From NCBI GenBank assembly GCA_050946835.1, contig JBMNVN010000001.1, positions 1 through 64,000 of the forward strand: 64,000 bases of DNA, in the 5' to 3' direction. The notes beneath the pieces are model-generated. The model had not been told where the DNA came from and ran no database searches. It worked only from the letters and a program-made list of their open reading frames with translations. The translations under genes were made by a program, and so were the position numbers. Source of the stretch: UBA1447 sp002329225. GTDB lineage: Bacteria; Bacillota; Clostridia; Oscillospirales; Acutalibacteraceae. Of this stretch, positions 35,601 through 43,041 are shown one piece after another (the stretch's first letter is position 1; every line of letters starts with the position of its first letter).

Positions 35601-36668
35601 ATGAGTAACTACACTACTGAAGTTATAAAAAAAGGTAATGCCGAAGAGTTTGATAAGTTTGTTGAAGCAAACCCTAAAGCCCATTTTATGCAAAAAAGCA
35701 GTTGGGCAGGAGCCAAGTCCAACTGGAAGTGGCGGGGAATAATTTGCAGAGACGCAGAAAAAAACATAGTCGGCACCGTTGCCGTACTGATTCGGAAAGT
35801 GCCGGTTTTACCCTATTCGCTTTTGTATTGCCCCAGAGGGCCCGTTTGTGATTTGCATAACGAAGCGGTGTTTACCAAACTGGTTGATGCTGTAAAGGAA
35901 CTTGGCAAAGAGTTCAAATGCTGTGATATTAAAATGGATCCGGATGTTATGGCAAATGATGACCGGTTCAGAGATATTGCCCTAAACTATGGCTTTGAAT
36001 TGAAGGGCGACACCCTGAGTTTTGAAACGGCGCAACCCCGCTTTGTTTTCCGTTTAAATGTTAAGGACAGAACTGAAGATGAACTGCTTGAAAGCTTTCA
36101 TCAAAAAACCCGTTATAACATTCGGGTCGCTGTCAGAAGAGGGGTCACAATAAAAATTGAAGGGCCGGAAGCTGCCGAAACTTTCCATAAAATAATGATT
36201 GAAACGGGTGAAAGGGACAACTTCGGGATAAGAAGTGCGGAGTATTTTGCACGAATGCTGGAATCCCTCGGTGAAGATGCCAGGCTCTATATGGCCTACT
36301 ATAACGGGGAGGCCATAGCGGGAACTTTGGCAATAAAATGCGGCAACAAGGTGTGGTACCTTTACGGTGCCTCATCCAACGAACACCGTAACGCCATGCC
36401 AAACTATCTTCTGCAATGGTCAATGATTCAATGGGCGGTTGAGTCCGGCTGTGAAATCTATGACTTTAGAGGTGTTTCGGGCTTTTTAGACGAGAGTAAT
36501 CCTCTTTACGGTATATACAAATTCAAAAAAGGCTTTAACGGGGATTTGGTCGAGTTCATGGGTGAAATGGATTTAATCATCAAGCCTATAGGGTTTAAGA
36601 TTGTGCAGTTAGCCGGCGACTCCATGAGAGCACTCGTCCGAATTAAGGGGGCGCTTAAGAAGAAATGA
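35601..36668 (+). CDS. FemX/FemAB-like peptidoglycan aminoacyltransferase
   Basis: 355 residues of the FemABX family, two tandem GNAT folds that use aminoacyl-tRNA to attach the first amino acid of the peptidoglycan interpeptide bridge. Typical elements are FMQKSSWAGAKSNWKWRGI, LLYCPRGPVCD, FHQKTRYNIRVAVRRGV and the C-terminal YDFRGVSGF with LYGIYKFKKGFNGD. It lacks the long coiled-coil insertion of staphylococcal FemA, fitting FemX or MurM-like enzymes. The amino acid is unknown. It starts 16 bases after cca and overlaps the racemase-like gene by ATGA. Confidence 0.88.
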   Translation: MSNYTTEVIKKGNAEEFDKFVEANPKAHFMQKSSWAGAKSNWKWRGIICRDAEKNIVGTVAVLIRKVPVLPYSLLYCPRGPVCDLHNEAVFTKLVDAVKELGKEFKCCDIKMDPDVMANDDRFRDIALNYGFELKGDTLSFETAQPRFVFRLNVKDRTEDELLESFHQKTRYNIRVAVRRGVTIKIEGPEAAETFHKIMIETGERDNFGIRSAEYFARMLESLGEDARLYMAYYNGEAIAGTLAIKCGNKVWYLYGASSNEHRNAMPNYLLQWSMIQWAVESGCEIYDFRGVSGFLDESNPLYGIYKFKKGFNGDLVEFMGEMDLIIKPIGFKIVQLAGDSMRALVRIKGALKKK

Positions 36669-37756
36669 GATTTGTTATTGATAAAAGCGCAGTTAACAAA
36701 AATGCCGCCAAGATAGTCGATTTGGCAGACAAGTCACAGGTTATAGGTGTGGTCAAGGCCAACGGTTACGGTTTGGGCACAGTCGAGTTTGCAAAGATTT
36801 TAATACAAAACGGAATTGATTTTCTTGCGGTTTCAAGCCTTGGACAGGCAGAGGCTCTTAGGAAGGCAGATATAAATGAAGATATTTTGCTGCTTACGCC
36901 CGTTGCAACAGTTCAGGACGCAGAAGAAGCCGTTATGCTGAACCTTACTGCAACCATCGATTCGGTATATTCTGCCGAACTTCTAAATTCTGTGGCAATT
37001 AAAAACTCTGGAAAAGTAAAAGCTCATATAAAAATTGATACCGGCTTCGGCCGCTACGGTTTTTTACCGGGTGAAGAAACCAAAATAAAAGAAGTTATAT
37101 TAAAATCAAAAAACATTGAGTTTACGGGCATATATTCGCATTTCTCTTCCGCCTTTGTGAAAAAATCAAAGTATGTTGATAGACAGTTTGACACCTTTAA
37201 ACAGATGACCGAAAAGCTGGAAGATGCGGGCATTGACTGCGGAAAAAGGCATATTGCAAATTCTTCCGCCTTTTTTCAGTATCCTTCTACCCGACTTGAC
37301 GCAGTGCGCATAGGCTCCGCATTTTTGGGCAGACTTGCGGTCCCAAATTTTGTCGGGCTTGAAAAAATCGGTTATTTGGAATGTGAAATAACGGCGGTAA
37401 AGATACTGCCTAAAAAACACAACATCGGTTACGGCAATACCTATAAAACAAAAAAGGCTTCAAAGATTGCCGTTGTCCCCCTTGGGCATATTCACGGATA
37501 TTACACGGAAAGCCGCCGGGATTGTTACCGTGTGAGGGATATAGTCAGATATATTCTTAATGACCTGAAACTGCTGAAAAGCGGCAGTAAGGAGTACTGC
37601 ACCATAAACGGAAAATCCGTACCGGTAATAGGCAGGGTCGGATTAACGCATACGGTTTTAGATGTTTCAGGCATTGAATGTACCCCCGGAGATAAGGCGG
37701 TATTTGAAATCAATCCCCTGCGCCTTGACAGCAGTGTTGAAAGAATTTTTGTTTAA
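36665..37756 (+). CDS. Alanine racemase-like PLP enzyme, divergent
   Basis: 363 residues of the Alr fold. The PLP lysine is K31 in VVKANGYG. HIKIDTGFGRYGF, the His of IYSHFS, IANSSAFF, RIGSAFLG and the tyrosine of NIGYGNTY match active-site segments. Several C-terminal residues that complete the partner active site differ: PIGYADG reads PLGHIHG, the CMDQ segment reads GLTH, and the final RVY is absent. It may be a racemase for another amino acid or a weak alanine racemase. It is translationally coupled to the FemX-like gene, so a shared cell-wall role is plausible. Confidence 0.75.
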   Translation: MRFVIDKSAVNKNAAKIVDLADKSQVIGVVKANGYGLGTVEFAKILIQNGIDFLAVSSLGQAEALRKADINEDILLLTPVATVQDAEEAVMLNLTATIDSVYSAELLNSVAIKNSGKVKAHIKIDTGFGRYGFLPGEETKIKEVILKSKNIEFTGIYSHFSSAFVKKSKYVDRQFDTFKQMTEKLEDAGIDCGKRHIANSSAFFQYPSTRLDAVRIGSAFLGRLAVPNFVGLEKIGYLECEITAVKILPKKHNIGYGNTYKTKKASKIAVVPLGHIHGYYTESRRDCYRVRDIVRYILNDLKLLKSGSKEYCTINGKSVPVIGRVGLTHTVLDVSGIECTPGDKAVFEINPLRLDSSVERIFV

Positions 37757-37775
37757 GTCAATTTAATTGAGCAAA

Positions 37776-37816
37776 TAAAAAAACATGGATTGCAGTAATG
37801 CGACCCATGCTTTTTC
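37776..37816. terminator. Terminator between convergent racemase and esterase genes
   Basis: An A-run, CATGG (37784-37788), an inner GCA/TGC pairing, CCATG (37805-37809) and then CTTTTTCTTTT form a two-way terminator in the 71-base convergent gap. Confidence 0.65.
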
Positions 37817-37827
37817 TTTTATATTCT

Positions 37828-38574
37828 TTAATCTTCGCCCCAGAACAGTTTGTCCAGCCAAGCGGCGCACATCGAAAACCAAGGTCTTGTAAAACGGTTG
37901 TATTCCCTTGTTTCTTTCGTGGAACAGACCACCCGATTGGCAAGGGAGAAGCCGTGATAACCTTTCTCAAAAATATGCATTTCAAAAGGCACGCCCGCCT
38001 TGTTCAAAGCGGAGGCAAAGACCAGGGAGTTTTCAATAGGCACGGCGGAATCCTCGGAACTGGAAAAGATGAAAGCGGGCGGAGTTTTTGCATCGACATA
38101 TTCGTCAACCCCGGGTACAGGCTCCGCCAGGATTTTACCGATAGATTCCAATATGCAGGGGTAACCTAAAATAACCGCATTCGGCCTTACTCTGCCCATA
38201 GTCGCCAAAGCCGCCGCAAGATGACCGCCGGCGGAAAAACCGATTGCCGCAATTTTATCTTTTTGAAGCGACCATTCCTCAGCCCTGCTGCGTATTAAGT
38301 CCAGAGCTGCTTCCGCATCTTCAAGCGGACGGGGAAAGGCGGCCTTACCCTTACCCACGGAATAGCGCAGAACAAAGGCGTTATACCCTTCTGCCAAAAA
38401 CGCCATAGCTATCGGTTCCGCCTCCCTGTCGGAGCAGCCGTAATAACCGCCGCCGGGCAGGACCAGAACCCCCGGCCGAAGCTTCATGTTCGGCATTTCA
38501 TCAGAAGAGTCAAGTATATAAGCGGTCAGGGTGATGTCGTCACCGTTAGGCAGGCTGATACGTTCAATCTTCAT
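37828..38574 (-). CDS. Alpha/beta-hydrolase esterase (acetyl-xylan-esterase-like)
   Basis: A 248-residue hydrolase with the oxyanion segment LVLPGGGYYG (about 36-46), nucleophile Ser114 in GFSAGGH, an Asp in SSSEDSAVP (about 174) and His in KGYHGFS (about 205). The pattern matches small carbohydrate or acetyl esterases that deacetylate oligosaccharides. There is no signal peptide. It lies 22 bases after the GH38 gene, so the two probably act together on decorated sugars in the cytoplasm. Confidence 0.82.
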   Translation of the reverse strand: MKIERISLPNGDDITLTAYILDSSDEMPNMKLRPGVLVLPGGGYYGCSDREAEPIAMAFLAEGYNAFVLRYSVGKGKAAFPRPLEDAEAALDLIRSRAEEWSLQKDKIAAIGFSAGGHLAAALATMGRVRPNAVILGYPCILESIGKILAEPVPGVDEYVDAKTPPAFIFSSSEDSAVPIENSLVFASALNKAGVPFEMHIFEKGYHGFSLANRVVCSTKETREYNRFTRPWFSMCAAWLDKLFWGED

Positions 38575-38596
38575 TTTCGCTCCTCCTTAAGGCAGC

Positions 38597-41500
38597 TCAA
38601 TAATACACTTTGAGGGTTTTAATCTCAAAGGGGCGGAATACAAGTTCCACATTCTTGGCATCGGAGAGTTTTTCCTGCGTCTCTTCAAGCATGTTGGTAA
38701 TATCCGCCGCCTTGGCGCCGTCAAAGAGCTTAACCTTTGCGGGGGTGTAAGCGCCCTCCGCTTCATAAAGGCGCAGGATAAAGGCTTTGCCGCCGTCTTC
38801 ACAGGGTTTAACGGTTTCTATGATAATATTGTCCGCTTCCACCGAAGCCAAAGGTGTAACTGAATAATCGCCCGGCGTAACAACCGGAGGAACATTGAGT
38901 TCATAAGCCGGTCTTACAACGCTCTTGGTGTCAAAGCCGCAGTTATGCGGCAGGAAAGAATATACACAGCGGTGTTCCCCTTTGTCCCCGCGGAAATCGG
39001 GTCTGTTGCCGCCCTTGTGTAACGAAAGGCGCATATTGCCGCCCTCCAGTGACAGGGCGTACTTGCAATCGTTAAGCAGGGCAACGCCGTAACGGGCTTC
39101 CGAAAGGTCACTGTACTTGTGATTGAGAACCTCGAACTTCGCCTTTTCCAAACTGTTGTTTCTTGTTGTGGGGCGTTTGACAAAGCCGAACTGCACTTCA
39201 CATCGGGCAAAATCCTGCATAATAGCAGTATCGAAAGCGGTTTTGAGGAAGCGGTGGTCATCCTGCCAGTCCATCAGAGTTTCAAAACGAACCTCGGCTG
39301 TGTCGGCAAAGAAAAACATATCCTGGGTGAGGGTTGTTTTATCGGTGATTCGGTATTTACTGCGCAGGACAAGCGCCGCCTCTCCGCGGGAGTATACTTC
39401 CCTGCTTAAAAGCTGAGCACTGTCTTTAAACTTGCATTCAATATCGGCATCCAAATCCCAACTGTCCCAGGCGGACGGCAGATCTTCAGCCAAAAGCAAG
39501 GTGTTGAGAGGATAACCCTCTCCCCTGAGTTCTCTGTCAATACGCCTGTCAACAAAAGAGGTTATATAGCCCCGCTCGTCAAATTCCACCGAAGCAAAGG
39601 GAGTCTTTAAGCTGTTACCTTCCATCTCAAAGGGGCCTTCACTGCGGGGATTGCCGTGCACCAAGGGCAGGGTAACAGATGAAAAAGCGGGTATCTCCAC
39701 GCCGCTGACAATCAGTTTAAGGTTGCCGTCCAAATCACGGTAAAGCTGTTGTTTATAGTCCCCTTCAACAATATGTCCGTCAACATAGTCGATAAACACG
39801 GGTGAACTGCGGGGGAAAGAAAGGGTGTTTGTAAGGGTCACACAGTTGGGAGTTTCATTAGCTGCAATCCTTTGGACAGCCTCTTTGCTGTTCTTAATAA
39901 CGCGGCCGGTTTCTTCCACCGCCTGGATATGCGCTCTGGGGATACAGGTTCCGGGCAGAATGTCGTGGAACTGGTTTATGAGCAAAAGCCTGTATAGGGG
40001 CTCGGTTTCGTCACTGAGGGCGGGAGTTTTTTCAGCAACCGCCGAGTTCACTATGAAGAACTCCAAATCACGCAGTGCAAGTTCCGCCTTGCGGTTATTG
40101 CGTTTAATATTATGCTGGTTTGTAAGGGTTCCCCTGTGGAGTTCAAGATAAAGTTCACCGGTGAAGGTGTTGGGGTTTTGGGCGGTTTCTTCAATGATTT
40201 TTACCGCCTCGCCTACAAGCATATGCTTTGCCTTAGGCACACCGTTAAGGTCTTCACAGCGCCTTGCAAGTTCAATCATCTCAAACTGAGGCCCGCCGCC
40301 ACCGTCACCGAAGCCGTAGGCACAAATACGTTTATCGGTAACGAATGTTTCCCGCAAGTTATCGCCGTAGCCGTCTTTAAGTTGGGAGTGGAGGGTTTCG
40401 GCATCGGGATAACAGTGGGTGGTGTTAAAGTGGGTGAATACCTTTGTGCCGTCAAGCCCCTGCCAATAGAAAGTGTCATAGGGGAAGGCGTTGGTGTCGT
40501 TCCAGCCGATTTTTGTGGTTAAAAAGTAATCCACGCCGCAGGACTTCATTATTTGGGGAATAGCGGCGCTGTAGCCGAAGGTATCCGGCAACCAGAAGCA
40601 ATTTGACGTGTAATTAAAATGCTTGCGGTTAAAACGCTGACCCCAGAGGAACTGCCTTACCATGGATTCACCGGAGGTTAGGTTACAGTCACATTCCACC
40701 CAAACGGCGCCGTTAGGTTCATAGCGGCCTTGAGCAACCTGTTCTTTAATGCGCTCAAAAAGGGAGGGATAATGGGTTAAAATCATATCGCTGTGGCAGG
40801 CGGAACTTTGAATAAACTTATATTCGGGATACTGCTCCATAAGGCTGAGCTGATTGGAATAGGTGCGGGCGCATTTTTTTACGGTTTCATCAACATGCCA
40901 GAGCCATGCCGTGTCCATATGGGAGTGGCCGATAACAAAGGCGGTAGGCGCATCGTCGGCATTTTCCGACTCTAAAACCGCTTTCATAAAGGGTTTTGAC
41001 TGCCGCATACCCTCAAGGAAAGTTTGAGGGTCGGTATCCCCGGGGGAATAGTATAAGACCTTATGCATCTGATAAAGCGCATTGACAACCTGAGCACGGC
41101 GGAAACCGTCTTTGGGAAGAAACTCCGCCAATTGGTTTAAAGTGACCAGGTCAAAATAGAACTCCTGAATCTCTTCATTTTTGACACAGATGTCAACCCC
41201 GTCATAAGAAAAGTTGTAGTCTAAAAGAGGGGCATCCTCTAAAGGCATAACTCCCTTATAGGAGTGACCCGCATAATATTCAAAGACAAGATTAATAACT
41301 TCATCTTCTACGGGACTCATTTTAACCATATTACAATAATGGTTGCCGTGGCCGGTGAACACAATTTTTGAAGCAAAGGTGCCGAAGGGTTCGCCGTTCA
41401 CCCACAAAAGAGCCTCATATCCTTCGATTTTAGGCCTTACGAACAGGGGCTTGCCCGCCATATCTTTTGTTACTTTCAGTTCCGCGGCGAACCAGCAGTA

Positions 41501-41698
41501 AAAACTTTCCCCTCCCCAGCGCCAACCTTTGGAGACAGACGCAAAATGAGATTTGTCAGGTATTTTATGGAACTGCTCCGGAGTCTGAAATGCGGAACAT
41601 TCAAGTTCGCCGACTTTTTCAAAAATAAGCGGTTCTATGGTTGATTCAAACCTTTTAAGTTTTCTCAACATTCTTTCAATTTGTTTTTCCGTAAGCAC
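38597..41698 (-). CDS. GH38 alpha-mannosidase
   Basis: 1033 residues. It has an N-terminal beta domain, the catalytic domain with the zinc-binding HSHMDTAWLWH (about 260) and the nucleophile Asp in WLPDTFGYSAAIPQ (about 372), and long beta-sandwich C-terminal domains ending FEIKTLKVYY. It cleaves alpha-mannosides. The open frame extends to 41818, but the GTG at 41698, 9 bases after AAAGGA, gives the family start LTEKQIERMLRKLKRFES and avoids overlap with the Fe-S protein gene. There is no signal peptide, which points to intracellular breakdown of imported mannosides. Confidence 0.92.
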   Translation of the reverse strand: MLTEKQIERMLRKLKRFESTIEPLIFEKVGELECSAFQTPEQFHKIPDKSHFASVSKGWRWGGESFYCWFAAELKVTKDMAGKPLFVRPKIEGYEALLWVNGEPFGTFASKIVFTGHGNHYCNMVKMSPVEDEVINLVFEYYAGHSYKGVMPLEDAPLLDYNFSYDGVDICVKNEEIQEFYFDLVTLNQLAEFLPKDGFRRAQVVNALYQMHKVLYYSPGDTDPQTFLEGMRQSKPFMKAVLESENADDAPTAFVIGHSHMDTAWLWHVDETVKKCARTYSNQLSLMEQYPEYKFIQSSACHSDMILTHYPSLFERIKEQVAQGRYEPNGAVWVECDCNLTSGESMVRQFLWGQRFNRKHFNYTSNCFWLPDTFGYSAAIPQIMKSCGVDYFLTTKIGWNDTNAFPYDTFYWQGLDGTKVFTHFNTTHCYPDAETLHSQLKDGYGDNLRETFVTDKRICAYGFGDGGGGPQFEMIELARRCEDLNGVPKAKHMLVGEAVKIIEETAQNPNTFTGELYLELHRGTLTNQHNIKRNNRKAELALRDLEFFIVNSAVAEKTPALSDETEPLYRLLLINQFHDILPGTCIPRAHIQAVEETGRVIKNSKEAVQRIAANETPNCVTLTNTLSFPRSSPVFIDYVDGHIVEGDYKQQLYRDLDGNLKLIVSGVEIPAFSSVTLPLVHGNPRSEGPFEMEGNSLKTPFASVEFDERGYITSFVDRRIDRELRGEGYPLNTLLLAEDLPSAWDSWDLDADIECKFKDSAQLLSREVYSRGEAALVLRSKYRITDKTTLTQDMFFFADTAEVRFETLMDWQDDHRFLKTAFDTAIMQDFARCEVQFGFVKRPTTRNNSLEKAKFEVLNHKYSDLSEARYGVALLNDCKYALSLEGGNMRLSLHKGGNRPDFRGDKGEHRCVYSFLPHNCGFDTKSVVRPAYELNVPPVVTPGDYSVTPLASVEADNIIIETVKPCEDGGKAFILRLYEAEGAYTPAKVKLFDGAKAADITNMLEETQEKLSDAKNVELVFRPFEIKTLKVYY

Positions 41699-41741
41699 TT
41701 TATCAAATCCTTTACATATATTTTTACGGGAAGCACAAAGT

Positions 41742-42464
41742 TTATTCCGGCCGCCCGTTATGTGAGTCGGACGTTTTAATATCAAGTATTGTTTTCCCTT
41801 TGCTGTAAGGGCAAACACTCATACAAACACCACAGACCGCTCCGCGGCCTATATCTTTAAAAGCCGTTTTCATATATTGACTGCATTTTTCGGGCGAAAA
41901 CATTTTCTCCCTATCAACTTCCGGCGACCATTCAATGCCCTTTATTGCTCCGGCAGGGCAGGCTCGTACACAAAGGTCGCATTCTGCACAGGGGGAAAAC
42001 AAAATCGGGTCAGGAGTTTCAAACGGGCAGTCGGTAAACAAGGTGCCCAATCGTACACGGGAACCGTATCGGTTGTGCAAAAACAGACTGTTTTTACCTA
42101 TAGTGCCCAAACCCGCCAAGCAGGCTGTTTTTTTATGGGAATATCTGCCGGAGTAATGCCAGCCTTCGGAGTTGATTGTTTGTGAGGCGGCAACGGGTAT
42201 GTACTTATAACCGGAACGCTCCAGGAACATCCCCGCTTCCAACAAAACACGGTCAATAAAAGCATTGACCGTGCGGTAATGGTTAAAATAGGTGTGTGTG
42301 GGAGCCAAGTCCACTTCTTCAACTACGGAGTCCGAAAGTTTAACAACCACGCTCACCGCATATTTAAGGCTGCCGAAATCCCCGTCCTCTACTTTAGCAA
42401 AACCGACATCCACGGCCCCTAATGAGAGTATGAAATTTTTTATTTGCTCTTGCAAATTTTCCAA
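41742..42464 (-). CDS. QueG-like protein with two 4Fe-4S clusters
   Basis: About 240 residues related to epoxyqueuosine reductase but shorter. Two ferredoxin-type cysteine groups are clear: CAECDLCVRACP and CGVCMSVCPYSKG. The flavin/corrinoid-domain remnant includes KTACLAGLGTIGKNSLFLH. Epoxyqueuosine reductase proper is larger, so this may be a reductive-dehalogenase- or QueG-like paralogue of unknown substrate. The frame opens at 42491 (TTG overlapping the preceding stop), but a TTG at 42464 lies 7 bases after AAGGG and is the likelier start. It trails the surface-protein genes and precedes GH38. Confidence 0.75.
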   Translation of the reverse strand: MENLQEQIKNFILSLGAVDVGFAKVEDGDFGSLKYAVSVVVKLSDSVVEEVDLAPTHTYFNHYRTVNAFIDRVLLEAGMFLERSGYKYIPVAASQTINSEGWHYSGRYSHKKTACLAGLGTIGKNSLFLHNRYGSRVRLGTLFTDCPFETPDPILFSPCAECDLCVRACPAGAIKGIEWSPEVDREKMFSPEKCSQYMKTAFKDIGRGAVCGVCMSVCPYSKGKTILDIKTSDSHNGRPE

Positions 42465-42480
42465 TAAAAAACCCTTTTCA

Positions 42481-43041
42481 TCAGCTTTCAACGGTAATGG
42501 TCAAATAGCCGCCGGCGTCACCCATACGCGCGCCCTCCTCGTATGCGGTAGCTTTATAAACGCACTCGTAAACTCCTTTTTTGAGCCTTTTTTTCAGCTT
42601 ATCGTTACTAATATATTCACCGGGCTTAAGCTGGGGGGAAACATAAATCAATTCACTGTCCAAAGTATAAAAAGAAAACTCCAAATCAAACTCACAGGCT
42701 TTAGGATTTTCCAACATGATATCGCCCATGGAGTAGCCGTCTTTGAAAGTTACCGTTTTGTTTAGCCGGAATCTGATTTCACCCTTGGGTATATCCTGAA
42801 CATCCTGTAAGCCGTCCTCAATAGGGATTGTGCCCACAAGCACCTCACCCCGTGGAGAAAAAAGAAAACCGATGTAGCTGAAAAAACCGACTTTTACCAA
42901 AGAAAAGGCCAAGATTACAAACAGTATGCTCAGGGATACACTAAGGGCAAGAGCCTTCTTTTTTGGATTGGAAAAAAGGTCAACCTTACTATTCAATTTG
43001 TTCGTTCTGCTGTTCCCCTTGCTCTTCCCTGCCTTGTTCAA
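42481..43041 (-). CDS. Single-pass membrane protein, surface system
   Basis: 186 residues, unrecognised. A basic N-terminus (GKSKGNSRTNK) is followed by a membrane segment at about 31-54 and an outside domain of about 130 residues. Its C-terminal part (LDSELIYVSPQLKPGEYISNDKL, here in two blocks around KPGEY) parallels the outside domain of the 875-residue protein encoded just upstream (LYRSLGVKPGNYLPTIEL). The start is uncertain: TTG at 43041 overlaps the upstream gene by 53 bases, and TTG at 42996 overlaps its stop. Confidence 0.55.
   Translation of the reverse strand: MNKAGKSKGNSRTNKLNSKVDLFSNPKKKALALSVSLSILFVILAFSLVKVGFFSYIGFLFSPRGEVLVGTIPIEDGLQDVQDIPKGEIRFRLNKTVTFKDGYSMGDIMLENPKACEFDLEFSFYTLDSELIYVSPQLKPGEYISNDKLKKRLKKGVYECVYKATAYEEGARMGDAGGYLTITVES

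Noticed and set aside
41699..41818. Longer GH38 start at 41818
   Set aside because: It would overlap the Fe-S protein gene by 77 bases. The GTG at 41698 has a good ribosome site and the family N-terminus.
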